From the NCBI RefSeq assembly GCF_000739065.1, contig NZ_CP009149.1:930001-994000 (forward strand): DNA of 64,000 nt, written 5' to 3'. This document shows, in pieces, positions 18,983 through 28,577 of the stretch. Within the stretch, counting starts at the first letter, position 1; each line of letters begins with the position of its first letter. This stretch comes from Methanocaldococcus bathoardescens (lineage in GTDB: Archaea > AGJL01 > Methanococci > Methanococcales > Methanocaldococcaceae). The notes beneath the pieces are model-generated. The model searched no databases. It saw only the letters and a program-made list of their open reading frames with translations, and was not told where the DNA came from. A program made the position numbers and the translations under genes.

Positions 18983-21619
18983 TTATTTTCTAATTATTGC
19001 TATTGCTAAAACTCCTTCAATGTCTACTGAATCTACTTCCTCTCCTTCACAGAATAAAGCTCTTTTGACATCTTTAATGTGTTCTTTCCTAATAACTCCA
19101 TATTCTGTTTCTAAACCTTCATTAATTATCTTTTCAAGGGTTTTTTCATCAGCATTCTTAATTAAATCCATAACATACTTGGCATTCTTTTTAAACTCTG
19201 GCCCTATCTTTGATTTATCAGGGATTATTTCAACAATCTTTGATTCAAGGGTTGGTTTGCCTTTAATTATTTTGAGTTCTTCAATCTTTAATGTTCCTTT
19301 AATGTCCTCAGCTGTTTTAACTAACGCATTGTATGTCTCCTCATCTTCTGTATAAATCTCAACGTATTTTAATGGAGCATTTAAAGCCATCCCTGAATTT
19401 GCCTTAAATCTTCTAATTGAAATAACTGTATTTTTAGCTATCTCTCCAAATCTCTCAGCTTCTTCATTTATAAACTTGTTATCAACTTCTGGGAATGAGA
19501 AGTGAAGATTCTCTATTTTATAAATTTCTGCCATATAATCAGAGAAGTGTGGGGCAAATGGACAGAGTAATCTAACCAATTTGTCAATTACATAGTATAA
19601 TGTCCATCTTGCTTCTTTCTTTGCCTCCTCATCGTTTCCATACAATCTGTATTTAACCATCTCTATGTAATTGTCACAGAACTCATGCCAGACAAATTTG
19701 TAAATTTCTACTATTGTGTTAAACCTATAATTCTCTAAATCTCTATCAACTCTCTCAATTAATTTCTGCAACTTACTCAAAATCCATAAATCAATTGGGT
19801 TGCTAATTTCCATTGGTTTCTTTAATTCTTCAATAATATCATCACTTATATGCATCTTAGCAAATCTACAAGCATTCCAAAACTTTCTTAAGAATCTATA
19901 TCCATAATCAACCTCTTTCCATAGGAATTGAACATCATCTCCAACAACGCTATTACTTGCCCATAATCTTAAAGCATCAGCTCCATACTTAGCTATAATC
20001 TCATCTGGCTCTACAACGTTTCCTCTACTTTTACTCATCTTATGCCCATCTTCTCCAAACACCATTCCGTTTATAACAATTTCATTCCATGGCTTTTTGC
20101 CAGTTAAGGCTATTGACTTAACTATAGTATAGAAAGCCCATGTCCTAATTATATCATGCCCTTGTGGTCTTAATTGGACTGGATAGTGTTTTTCAAAGAA
20201 CTTATCGTCATCTAACCACTTTGTTATAACCATTGGTGTTATTGAAGAGTCCATCCATGTATCTAAAACATCTGTTTCTGGGATTAAGTCAGTGTTTCCA
20301 CATTTATCACAAACATAACCTGTTTTAGTTGGGTCTATTGGTAAATCTTCTTCTTTAGCAACAACTACATTTCCACACTTTGGACAATACCAAACGGGTA
20401 TTGGTGTAGCAAAAATCCTCTGCCTACTTATAACCCAGTCCCAATCCATATCCTCAATCCAATTCAGCAGTCTAATTTTCATGTGCTCTGGAACCCATTT
20501 AATTTCATCAGCTATCTCTCTAACCTTTGGGATGAGTTTTCTAACATTAACAAACCACTGTTCAGTAACAATAATTTCAATTGGTGTTTTACATCTCCAA
20601 CAAACACCAACATTCTGTTTTATTGGTTCTTGCTTAACTAAATAGCCCTCTTTCTTTAAATCCTCAATGATTATTTTTCTTGCTTCTTCTGTTTTTAACC
20701 CTTTATATTTTCCAGCAATTTCTGTTAGCTCTCCCTTCTCATCAATTGCCTTCTTAATCTCCAATTTATGCCTATTAACCCATAAAACGTCTGTCTTATC
20801 CCCAAATGTACAAACCATAACTGCTCCTGTCCCAAATTCTTTCTCTACATCCTCATCAGCCAATAACTTAACCTTATGCCCAAACAATGGAACTATAAAC
20901 TCTTTTCCAATTAAATGTTTATATCTTTCATCCTCTGGATGAACTAAGATAGCAACACACGCAGCCATTAATTCAGGTCTTGTTGTTGCTATCAATAAAT
21001 GCCCATCTCCATCAGCGGCTGGGAATTTTATATAGTTTAGCTTACTTTCTCTCTCTTTATACTCAACTTCAGCAAATGCAATAGCTGTTTGACATCTTGG
21101 ACACCAATTTACTGGGAATTTACCCCTATAAATTAACCCATCTTTATACATCCTAACAAAGGCAGTTTGGGATTTTTTAATATACTCTGGGGTCATTGTT
21201 ATATACTCTCTATCCCAATCAATAGAAATTCCTAAGGATTTTATCTGTCTTCTCATTTTTTCAATGTTTTCCTTTGTTAATTCAATACACAACTCTCTAA
21301 ATTTATGCCTATCAACATCTGACTTTGTTATGCCGTGTATCTCTTCAACCTTAACCTCTGTTGGCAGTCCATGACAATCCCATCCTTGCGGGAATAAAAC
21401 GTTAAATCCTTTCATTCTCTTGTATCTCGCTATTATATCCATGTAAGTCCAGTTTAAAGCATGTCCTAAGTGCAATCTACCAGTTGGATATGGTGGAGGG
21501 GTGTCTATTATATATGGAGGTTTTTTGCTCTCTTCATCAAACTTGTAGATTTTGCTTTCTTCCCACTTTTTTTGTATCTGTTTCTCAATCTCTATGTTGT
21601 AATCCTTTGGCATCTCCAT
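18983..21619 (-). CDS. valS: Valyl-tRNA synthetase
   Basis: Charges tRNA-Val. 878 residues, normal for an archaeal ValRS. The HIGH motif appears as [15 protein letters not shown] near residue 40-50 and KMSKS as [16 protein letters not shown] about two-thirds along. The editing domain (STTRPE-like [20 protein letters not shown]) and two zinc-binding Cys pairs (CPRC, CWRC / CPKC...CDKC) are seen. The C-terminal anticodon-binding domain is full. The start at 21619 follows GGTGATTCATA; a Met two codons later is also possible. Confidence 0.98.
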   Translation of the reverse strand: MEMPKDYNIEIEKQIQKKWEESKIYKFDEESKKPPYIIDTPPPYPTGRLHLGHALNWTYMDIIARYKRMKGFNVLFPQGWDCHGLPTEVKVEEIHGITKSDVDRHKFRELCIELTKENIEKMRRQIKSLGISIDWDREYITMTPEYIKKSQTAFVRMYKDGLIYRGKFPVNWCPRCQTAIAFAEVEYKERESKLNYIKFPAADGDGHLLIATTRPELMAACVAILVHPEDERYKHLIGKEFIVPLFGHKVKLLADEDVEKEFGTGAVMVCTFGDKTDVLWVNRHKLEIKKAIDEKGELTEIAGKYKGLKTEEARKIIIEDLKKEGYLVKQEPIKQNVGVCWRCKTPIEIIVTEQWFVNVRKLIPKVREIADEIKWVPEHMKIRLLNWIEDMDWDWVISRQRIFATPIPVWYCPKCGNVVVAKEEDLPIDPTKTGYVCDKCGNTDLIPETDVLDTWMDSSITPMVITKWLDDDKFFEKHYPVQLRPQGHDIIRTWAFYTIVKSIALTGKKPWNEIVINGMVFGEDGHKMSKSRGNVVEPDEIIAKYGADALRLWASNSVVGDDVQFLWKEVDYGYRFLRKFWNACRFAKMHISDDIIEELKKPMEISNPIDLWILSKLQKLIERVDRDLENYRFNTIVEIYKFVWHEFCDNYIEMVKYRLYGNDEEAKKEARWTLYYVIDKLVRLLCPFAPHFSDYMAEIYKIENLHFSFPEVDNKFINEEAERFGEIAKNTVISIRRFKANSGMALNAPLKYVEIYTEDEETYNALVKTAEDIKGTLKIEELKIIKGKPTLESKIVEIIPDKSKIGPEFKKNAKYVMDLIKNADEKTLEKIINEGLETEYGVIRKEHIKDVKRALFCEGEEVDSVDIEGVLAIAIIRK

Positions 21620-21715
21620 TATGAATCACCATTAAAGAGGCTTTTTAATTTAATAAAAAAGTTGAGGTTTAAATAAATAACTCTAAGAATATATTTGTAA
21701 ATTTTGATTATAAAA

Positions 21716-22723
21716 TTATTTTAAGACCTCTCTAATAGCATACCATTCAATGATCGAAGTTGGCTTTATTATCCCATTTATAACATCATAAAACAATATT
21801 TCATTTTCAATTAAAAATTTGACATCATCAAAAATCTCATCTTCAAAATTATCAATACTTACCTTTATCTTATCATCAAATTTACTTAAAACTTTTAGTA
21901 AATTTTCCTTTCTATCTTTATTTGACTTTAATAAATACTTCAATCCATCTGCCTCAACATTTATCCATTGTTTTATGGTTTGTTCAACTGATAATCCCAA
22001 CTTTTTGTTTTCAATTAAATCAACTATTTCATAAGGTAATGATAGATATTTTAAACAATAATTAATCTCTTCCTCACTAAAGCCCTCTTCTTTTAAGATA
22101 TTTCTTATGCTCCCTTTCCTTAACCAATCAATTAGGTAATACTTAGATGCATTTTTTAAAGTTGAATTCCTATAGATTTCATCAATAAACAATGTATCAG
22201 AAGTTAGACAGATAACATGGCATAGATGTTCCATTTTTGTTAAGGATACGAATAAATTAAATAACTCATTTAATAATGATTTGTTCCCGTTAAAATAAAT
22301 GTTTTTCAATTTCTGTAGCTCATCTATAATTAAGACGGGCTTCTTTCCGTCCTCAATGACAGCATTTATGCTCTCGTTTATCTTAGCAAATACATCATTC
22401 AAACATAAATTTTTAAAATCAAAGTTTTCTTCAATCCCAAACTTACAAACTCCTAAGTTAAGTTCTAATTTATTTAGTAGATATTTTTTATCAGATTTTT
22501 CAAAAAATACTCTTAAAAATTCTTCTTTGCTATAGGTAGCATATTTTCTTAGGTTGTAATAGAAAAACACTATATTGCTATCTTCCAACTCTTTTATAAC
22601 TCTCCTCATTACAGTAGATTTACCGGATGATTTTGGACCATAAACGAATAAAATAGAGTTTGGTTCTAATTGGCAATAGGTTTTTAGATAGTTAAGTTCT
22701 TTTTCTCGATTATAGAATTTCAT
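21716..22723 (-). CDS. Archaeal AAA-type ATPase with C-terminal helical region
   Basis: Belongs to the archaeal ATPase family (AAA/STAND-like P-loop proteins common in Methanocaldococcus); the exact role is unknown. About 335 residues from the ATG at 22723, which follows GGTGATAACT. It opens with the family's FYNREKELNYLKTY, then Walker A GPKSSGKST near residue 32, Walker B PVLIIDELQKL near 140, and a sensor-like VICLTSDT. The C-terminal half lacks known motifs. It follows a CBS protein and a winged-helix protein on the same strand, so it may be the effector ATPase of a small unit. Confidence 0.85.
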   Translation of the reverse strand: MKFYNREKELNYLKTYCQLEPNSILFVYGPKSSGKSTVMRRVIKELEDSNIVFFYYNLRKYATYSKEEFLRVFFEKSDKKYLLNKLELNLGVCKFGIEENFDFKNLCLNDVFAKINESINAVIEDGKKPVLIIDELQKLKNIYFNGNKSLLNELFNLFVSLTKMEHLCHVICLTSDTLFIDEIYRNSTLKNASKYYLIDWLRKGSIRNILKEEGFSEEEINYCLKYLSLPYEIVDLIENKKLGLSVEQTIKQWINVEADGLKYLLKSNKDRKENLLKVLSKFDDKIKVSIDNFEDEIFDDVKFLIENEILFYDVINGIIKPTSIIEWYAIREVLK

Positions 22724-22752
22724 AGTTATCACCACAAAAAAGAGTGAGAATT

Positions 22753-23148
22753 CTATTTCTTAAACCATTCTGGATAGCCAACTATTTTATACCCACCAAA
22801 AGGCCCTGACTTACTCTCTATTTTAAAGCCAAGAGTTTTTAAATCCTTTATTCTGTTATGCACTGCTACTCTACTTTTTCTATCAATATAATCTTTTAAA
22901 AACTCTCCAGATATAAAATCAGAGTTTTTGGCAAATATTTTATTTCTCTCCAATATTTTCCTCGCCTCTTCTTCTCCAAACTTCTCTGATAATTTATTGT
23001 ACAAATCATTAATTCCAATAAGAATATTTAAAAGGATAAAATGCCCAATGTCAAGCTTTATATTATTCTCATAGGCCTTTTTTAAAAATTCCCAGAAGTC
23101 ATAATCTTTTTTTTCTATTATATTTTTTATCTCATCCTCTATCCTCAT
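22753..23148 (-). CDS. Putative winged-helix DNA-binding protein
   Basis: 131 residues. The C-terminal half (DYIDRKSRVAVHNRIKDLKTLGFKIESKSGPFGGYKIVGYPEWF) looks like a winged helix with a beta-hairpin wing. The N-terminal half is helical and charged and unfamiliar. Its ATG overlaps the stop of the CBS gene upstream (ATGA), behind GGGGGACT, so the two are translationally coupled, and the ATPase gene follows 30 bp on. It could be a local regulator; this is inference. Confidence 0.75.
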   Translation of the reverse strand: MRIEDEIKNIIEKKDYDFWEFLKKAYENNIKLDIGHFILLNILIGINDLYNKLSEKFGEEEARKILERNKIFAKNSDFISGEFLKDYIDRKSRVAVHNRIKDLKTLGFKIESKSGPFGGYKIVGYPEWFKK

Positions 23149-23789
23149 TTAGTCCCCCTTATCTTTGCCAATCTTCTTGCTAATGCAACCATTCCTATCT
23201 CAATAAGCCCTACAAAAAACTTTTCCAAACCTCCACAAGCCCATATTGCCTTTCCAAAGGTTGTCTTTTTAATCCTCTCTTCATACTCTCGTGGCGTTAT
23301 ATCTTCTCCAGTCATTCTCTTTGTCACAACCGCAGCTGCTTCCATCAACTCTTCCCAGCTTATATCCCCAATATGGTTGTGCAACTCCTTAAATATTTTA
23401 TATACTGGAATTTCATATAGCTTAGCTAATGTTTTAACAATATCACAGTTTCTAACCATCCCCACAACTCTACCATCTTTTGTTAAAACTGGGATGCTAA
23501 CAACCTTATATTTAACGAATTTTAAAACTACATCTCTTGCTTCATCATCTTCATATACAGTAATAACTTCTTCAGCAGGTCTCATGAACTCTGTTATTTG
23601 CTTTTTGAAATCTTTTTCTGAAACCCCCAACAACTCCAAGGTAGTTATCCAACCAACTAATTTATCTTCTTTATCAACAATTGGTGCTGAAAATCTCTTT
23701 TTCTTTTTTAATAAATTTATTGCATCTTCAACAGTCTCATCTAAATATATTTTAGCAAAATTTTTGTCCATTAGGTCTCTAACTTTCAT
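23145..23789 (-). CDS. CBS-domain protein
   Basis: The frame opens at 23840, but the ATG at 23789 (MKVRDLMDKNF) has TGTGATACT in front and begins exactly with a CBS domain. About 214 residues. Two CBS repeats (about 1-55 and 60-115: FSAPIVDKEDKLVGWITTLELL and VSIPVLTKDGRVVGMVRNCDIV) form an adenosine-nucleotide-binding pair. The remaining 100 residues (EELMEAAAVVTKRMTGEDITPREYEERIKKTTFGKAIWACGG) form an extra domain I do not recognise. Its stop overlaps the start of the winged-helix gene, so a nucleotide-sensing input to that gene is plausible. Confidence 0.85.
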   Translation of the reverse strand: MKVRDLMDKNFAKIYLDETVEDAINLLKKKKRFSAPIVDKEDKLVGWITTLELLGVSEKDFKKQITEFMRPAEEVITVYEDDEARDVVLKFVKYKVVSIPVLTKDGRVVGMVRNCDIVKTLAKLYEIPVYKIFKELHNHIGDISWEELMEAAAVVTKRMTGEDITPREYEERIKKTTFGKAIWACGGLEKFFVGLIEIGMVALARRLAKIRGTK

Positions 23790-23855
23790 AGTATCACAGA
23801 AAAATTTTTTGAAGATGGGCAAACACTCAAGATTTTGCATTTATTATTTATGCAC

Positions 23856-25118
23856 TTAATCTAATTTATTAGTTATGTATCCTTTAACTGCACTTATTGC
23901 AGCAACTTTTGGGGATGCTAAATAAATATAGCTGTTTATATGCCCCATCCTTCCTTTAAAGTTTCTATTTGTTGTGGATAAACAAACCTCTCCTTCAGCT
24001 AAAACCCCTTGATGAGCCCCCAAGCAAGGCCCACAGCCAGGAGTGCAAATCATCGCTCCAGCTTTAACAAATATATCAATCAGCCCTTCTTTTAAAGCCT
24101 GCATAAAAACCTTTTTTGATGCAGGAATAATAATTAATTTGACGTCTTTATGAACTTCTCTGCCCTTTAAGTATTTAGCTGCTTCTCTTAAATCACTCAA
24201 CCTTCCATTTGTGCAACTGCCTATAAAAACTTGATTTATTTCAGTTCCTTCAACCTCACTAACTGGCTTTACATTATCTGGGTGATGAGGAACTGCTATT
24301 TGCTCTTCCATATCTGTTATATCAATCTCAATTTCTTTATAATAACTCTCTTCCTCTCTATTTACTGTTATCCTCTCTTTTTTTAATTTAGCTATCTCAC
24401 TATCAGAAAGCCCCCTCTCTTTCTTTAAATAGTTGTAAGTTATTTCATCAGCCTCTATAACTCCTGTCTTACCTCCCATCTCTATTGCCATATTACATAA
24501 TGTCAATCTTCCATCCATATCCATGTTTTTAACAACCTCTCCACCATATTCAATAGCCATATAGGTTGCTCCTCTTCTCCCAATTTCCTTACAAACCCTT
24601 AAAACAATATCTTTAGCAGATACATTTTCATTTTTTCCAATAATATCAACCCTAATTGTTTTTGGCACTTTAATCCATGTTTCTCCTGTAGCATAGATAT
24701 AAGCCATATCAGTAGCTCCAAAGCCAGTGGCAAAAGCGCCAAAAGCTCCGTGAGTGCATGTATGGCTGTCTCCACCAGCTACAAACATATTTGGTAAAAC
24801 ATAATTCTCAGCTAAAATTTGGTGACAAATTCCTTCTCCACCTTTATGGAAATTTTTAATATTAAACCTTCTAACAAACTCTAAAGCCAATTTTTGCATT
24901 TCAGCAGCTTTAACTGTGTTTGCTGGAACATTATGGTCGAAGGCAACAACAATCTTCTCATTATCCCAAACGCTATCACTCATTTCTTTTAAAGCTTTGT
25001 AAGCTAAAGGTGTTGTTCCGTCATGAGTCATTGCCAAATCAACTTTAACCTCTATGCTATCTCCTGCACAAACCTCATAACCAACTTTTTTTGATAATAT
25101 CTTCTCCACCAATGTCAC
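23856..25118 (-). CDS. hacA: Homoaconitase large subunit (coenzyme B pathway), LeuC family
   Basis: Large subunit of a LeuCD-type hydro-lyase. 420 residues. GSCTNGR (near 300) and TPGCGPCLG (near 360) carry the three cysteines for the [4Fe-4S] cluster, and GGDSHTCTHGAFGAFATGFGATD is conserved. Methanogens have two such proteins, one for leucine and one that extends 2-oxoacids for coenzyme B; I assign this to the coenzyme B enzyme from its resemblance to the M. jannaschii homoaconitase and its gene neighbourhood (moderate certainty over LeuC). A GTG start at 25118 has GGTGGTAGA in front. The small subunit is not in the window. Confidence 0.85.
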   Translation of the reverse strand: MTLVEKILSKKVGYEVCAGDSIEVKVDLAMTHDGTTPLAYKALKEMSDSVWDNEKIVVAFDHNVPANTVKAAEMQKLALEFVRRFNIKNFHKGGEGICHQILAENYVLPNMFVAGGDSHTCTHGAFGAFATGFGATDMAYIYATGETWIKVPKTIRVDIIGKNENVSAKDIVLRVCKEIGRRGATYMAIEYGGEVVKNMDMDGRLTLCNMAIEMGGKTGVIEADEITYNYLKKERGLSDSEIAKLKKERITVNREEESYYKEIEIDITDMEEQIAVPHHPDNVKPVSEVEGTEINQVFIGSCTNGRLSDLREAAKYLKGREVHKDVKLIIIPASKKVFMQALKEGLIDIFVKAGAMICTPGCGPCLGAHQGVLAEGEVCLSTTNRNFKGRMGHINSYIYLASPKVAAISAVKGYITNKLD

Positions 25119-25135
25119 TCTACCACCTAATCATC

Positions 25136-26065
25136 CTAATCAAAGAATATTATATTTGCCCTTGGGTCAGTCTCAAAAACAATCTTCCCATCTTTAAATA
25201 CTCTAACTACTCCTCCACTCTGAGAGACGGTTACAGCTATAGCATTTGTATTTTTTGTTATACTTGCAGCAGCTACATGTCTTGCCCCTAAACCTTTTGG
25301 TATATCGACATCTCCTTTTGTCTCTAAAAATCTCCCTGCTGAAACAACTTTTCCTTCATCAGTAATTATAAATGCTCCATCAATAGAAGATAGCTCTTTT
25401 ATAGTTCCTTTTACATTTTCATCAAATATACTTGCATTGTGTCCAGCAAATGGGTTTAATATTAAAGGTTTTGACATGTTCATAACATTTAATGTATCCC
25501 CAATAACAAATATTGTCCCAACATATTCTCCTTCCCTTCCTTCTCTTCCAATTTCCATAGCTAATTTTAAAACTTCCTTTAAAGTTTTTTTCTGTTTTTC
25601 ATCCAATGTCTCAAAGAGCTTATATAAAGTTAATGCCTTTACATGATCTTTTACATTAACAACCATTATTGTATCTAACTTTCCAGGAATTTTTGGTTCC
25701 CCAACCACTGCAACAATTCTATGATTTTCTTTTAATATCTTCATTTTAAGGGCATGAACAATGCCGCTACTTATTATCATACATCTATTGTCTTCCCTAT
25801 GCTTAATAAACACAGGATAGATATTTTCTTCACTCTCATAAGTAATTTTTTTATAAGTTGTCTTATTTGGTGTGGCAACAATTATTTTTATATCTTTATG
25901 TATCATCTTATCAAATATCTTCAATATCTTTGAGTTGTTATCTTTTTTTAATAAGGATTTTAACAATTCATAAGATTTTCCAGTTTCAGTAAATATCATA
26001 AATGCTTCTGCCTTAATATCATAAGCTAATTCCAATCCATGCTTTATTATATACTTGGCAACCAT
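25136..26065 (-). CDS. dacZ: Diadenylate cyclase DacZ (c-di-AMP synthase)
   Basis: Makes the second messenger c-di-AMP from two ATP. About 309 residues from the ATG at 26065 (MVAKYIIKHG), behind GGTGGAGTT. The C-terminal 150 residues are a DisA-N domain with the DGA motif (SSIDGAFIITDEGKVVSAG) and the nucleotide-binding GLGARHVAAASIT, where the usual RHR appears as RHV, followed by AVTVSQSGGVVRVFKDGKIV. The N-terminal half (about 1-150) is a pyruvate-kinase-C-like alpha/beta domain (AFMIFTETGKSYELLKSLL) typical of archaeal DacZ. No c-di-AMP phosphodiesterase is certain here, though a DHH protein lies at 35965-36957. A 22-bp palindrome lies in its upstream region. Confidence 0.88.
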   Translation of the reverse strand: MVAKYIIKHGLELAYDIKAEAFMIFTETGKSYELLKSLLKKDNNSKILKIFDKMIHKDIKIIVATPNKTTYKKITYESEENIYPVFIKHREDNRCMIISSGIVHALKMKILKENHRIVAVVGEPKIPGKLDTIMVVNVKDHVKALTLYKLFETLDEKQKKTLKEVLKLAMEIGREGREGEYVGTIFVIGDTLNVMNMSKPLILNPFAGHNASIFDENVKGTIKELSSIDGAFIITDEGKVVSAGRFLETKGDVDIPKGLGARHVAAASITKNTNAIAVTVSQSGGVVRVFKDGKIVFETDPRANIIFFD

Positions 26066-26118
26066 AACTCCACCATTATGACTTTGCATATCCTACTGAA
26101 GCTTTTTGAAAAAGTTAA

Positions 26119-26140
26119 TAAAAACTCTTAAGAGTTTTTA
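26119..26140. promoter_or_regulatory. 22-bp perfect palindrome overlapping the dacZ promoter region
   Basis: A perfect dyad centred on CTCTTAAGAG with TAAAAA/TTTTTA arms. On the dacZ strand it overlaps a TATA-like CTATAAAAACT, 54-75 bp before the start. It could be an operator or, for cofF read from the other side, a terminator stem. A shorter dyad, CTTTTTGAAAAAG, lies next to it at about 26102-26114. Confidence 0.45.
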
Positions 26141-26206
26141 TAGCCCAAGCTAATGCTTTGGTTTCATCAAAATTAATATATTAATAAACAATTTGGAAGA
26201 CACAAC

Positions 26207-27073
26207 TTATCGTTTCGCATATCTAACTAATGCCTCAGCTATTTTTTTGTCTGCATTTATCCCTATATTTCTAAAGCCCTTAGTTCCTGGGGATGAGTTG
26301 AGCTCTATAACATAATAACTGTCTTTTGTTGGTAATATATCTACTCCCAAAATTACTGCTTCAGATAAATCAGCACATTTTAAAGCTAACTCTTCAAGTT
26401 CTTCATCTATATTTAATTTTTCAACAGAATTTCCTAAATAAAGGTTTGTTCTAAAATCTTTACTAACTCTCCTATATCCACCTACAACCTCTCCATCAAC
26501 AACTAATATTCTCATATCCTTATATAAGCCATTTTCTTTAAAATCAATAAACTCCTGTATAATCTTCCCTTCCCATATTGCATTTTTTGTAAGTTCTCTT
26601 AGCTCATCGTAATTTTTTGCCATAAATACCTTTAAACCACATTTTGAGAAGGAATTTTTTATAACTACTGGAAATTTTAAATTATATTTTTCAATAAATT
26701 TAACTGCATCCTCGTAATCCCTAATTAATGCTGTTTTTGGTGTCTTTATTTTATTTTTTGCAAGTAATTTTATACATTTGAATTTATCTGATGTAAGGTA
26801 GAGAGTTTTAATTGGGTTTATAAATTTACACCCCTCAACTTCCAATGCATTTATGAACTGCCAAGAGTAGAGTGTTAATCTATCAAAATAATCTCCTATT
26901 CCACATCTTGAGTGAATTAAGTCAGTTTCTAATTTAAAATCATAACTCATTAAAGTTTCTGGGTGTGATAATAAAAATATATCGCATTTAGCTCCTAATT
27001 TTTCAATCTCATTTTTTAAGCTCCATACACTGCAACTTTTTCCTTCTGGGGATAGTATTGTTATCTTTACCAT
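26207..27073 (-). CDS. cofF: Coenzyme F420 gamma-glutamyl:alpha-L-glutamate ligase CofF
   Basis: RimK-type ATP-grasp ligase that caps the polyglutamate tail of coenzyme F420 with an alpha-linked glutamate. About 288 residues from the ATG at 27073, with AGGAG eight bases upstream. ATP-grasp features are the preATP N-terminal domain, FPVVIKNSFSKCGLKVFMA, EGKIIQEFIDFKENGLYKDMRILVV, the Mg-binding VILGVDILPTKDSYYVIELNSSPGTKGF. The tetrahydromethanopterin ligase MptN is a close relative; I choose CofF mainly from similarity and neighbours matching M. jannaschii. Confidence 0.85.
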   Translation of the reverse strand: MVKITILSPEGKSCSVWSLKNEIEKLGAKCDIFLLSHPETLMSYDFKLETDLIHSRCGIGDYFDRLTLYSWQFINALEVEGCKFINPIKTLYLTSDKFKCIKLLAKNKIKTPKTALIRDYEDAVKFIEKYNLKFPVVIKNSFSKCGLKVFMAKNYDELRELTKNAIWEGKIIQEFIDFKENGLYKDMRILVVDGEVVGGYRRVSKDFRTNLYLGNSVEKLNIDEELEELALKCADLSEAVILGVDILPTKDSYYVIELNSSPGTKGFRNIGINADKKIAEALVRYAKR

Positions 27074-27113
27074 AAACATCTCCTAAAAATATCCTAAAAA
27101 TAAAATTGTAGAA

Positions 27114-28355
27114 TTAGGGATTTGTTAATTCATCTATGCTGATTAATTTCTGCTCTCCTGTAATCATGTCCTTTAAAGTTACATTTCCTTCACTTAGCTC
27201 TTTTTCTCCTACAATAATCACTTTTTTAAAGCCCCTTGAGTTTGCATAATCCAATGCTTTTCTTAACTTTCTTCCCATAATTTCAAGTTCCACTATTTTT
27301 CCTGCCTTTCTTAACTTATCAGCTATAATTAATGATTTTTTAATTAATTCCTTATCTTTTTTTACTGGGATTATTAAAATGCTCTCTTCTTCAATATCCA
27401 AATCTTCAATATTCATCATAATTCTATCAAATCCATAGGCAAAACCAACAGCTGGTGTTGGTTCTCCTCCAAATGTCTCTATTAAATTATCATATCTTCC
27501 TCCACCACATATTTGCTTAGCTCCTTTCTTTCCATATATCTCAAATACCATTCCTGTGTAGTAATCTAAACCTCTCGCAATTCCAAGGTTTATTGTGTAT
27601 TTATCATGAATAACAAATTCTAAAATCTCTTCTAAGTTATTTATTGCCTCTATAGATTTTGGAAATTCTTTTAGTATCTCTTTTAGTTCATCTAAAATCT
27701 CTTTTCCTCCTTTAAATTTTAATATATCAAATATTAGCTCCTTCTTTTCTTCCCCTAAGATTTGAATTAAGTAGGTTTCTAAGCTTTCATAATCTTCTTT
27801 ATCAATCAATCTTCTTATTTTAACCTCCTCTTCCTCACTAACATTAAATTTCTCTAAAACACCTTTTAAAACTCCCAAATGCCCTATATGAACATCAAAA
27901 TCTAAACCAATATTTATCAATCCATCCATCGCTAAATTCAAAACCTCAGCATCTGCCAATGGGCTTTCACAACCTATTAACTCACAGCCCATCTGCCAAA
28001 ACTCTCTAAACCTCCCTGCCTGGGGTCTCTCATATCTAAAACAATTAGCGAAATAATACAACCTCAACGGCTTCTGTAAATTCTTCAATTCATTTAAATA
28101 GAATCTAACAACTGGGGATGTCATCTCTGGCCTTAAAGCCATTTCTCTTCCACCATGGTCTTTAAATACATACAACTGCTTTCTAATCTCTTCTCCTGTT
28201 TTTTTAGCTATTAACTCAAAACTTTCAAATGTTGGTGTTAATATCTCTCTATATCCATACCTCTCAAATACTTCTCTCAACTTATTTTCAATAAATCTTC
28301 TTTTTTTCATTTCTTCTGGTAAAAAATCCCTTGTTCCTCTTGGTTTTTGGAACAT
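27114..28355 (-). CDS. hisS: Histidyl-tRNA synthetase
   Basis: Class II synthetase charging tRNA-His; about 413 residues. Motif 1 ([17 protein letters not shown]), motif 2 ([30 protein letters not shown]), the histidine-specific [16 protein letters not shown] and motif 3 ([14 protein letters not shown]) are all present, followed by a class II anticodon-binding domain. I prefer the ATG at 28355 ([11 protein letters not shown]) behind GGATGAT over the ATG three codons upstream. Confidence 0.97.
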   Translation of the reverse strand: MFQKPRGTRDFLPEEMKKRRFIENKLREVFERYGYREILTPTFESFELIAKKTGEEIRKQLYVFKDHGGREMALRPEMTSPVVRFYLNELKNLQKPLRLYYFANCFRYERPQAGRFREFWQMGCELIGCESPLADAEVLNLAMDGLINIGLDFDVHIGHLGVLKGVLEKFNVSEEEEVKIRRLIDKEDYESLETYLIQILGEEKKELIFDILKFKGGKEILDELKEILKEFPKSIEAINNLEEILEFVIHDKYTINLGIARGLDYYTGMVFEIYGKKGAKQICGGGRYDNLIETFGGEPTPAVGFAYGFDRIMMNIEDLDIEEESILIIPVKKDKELIKKSLIIADKLRKAGKIVELEIMGRKLRKALDYANSRGFKKVIIVGEKELSEGNVTLKDMITGEQKLISIDELTNP

Positions 28356-28508
28356 TTCTATCATCCTTATAATTTTTGTTAAATTAAATTTGTTAAGTAA
28401 TAGTGAGGCATATATCTTATAAATCTTTGTTTCATCAATACAGTTTTATTTGATATCACAAAATTTTTATATTTATAGATATTGCTATTGAATCAACCAC
28501 AAACATAA

Positions 28509-28524
28509 CCGAAAGATTTATATA
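28509..28524 (+). promoter_or_regulatory. Strong BRE/TATA promoter of the thermosome gene
   Basis: CCGAAAGATTTATATA is a near-ideal archaeal BRE plus TATA box, about 54 bp before the preferred start, in keeping with very high expression of the chaperonin. Confidence 0.8.
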
Positions 28525-28577
28525 GAATTTCATTAACATATACATACCGAATAAGGTAACAGATTGAGGTGATGAGG

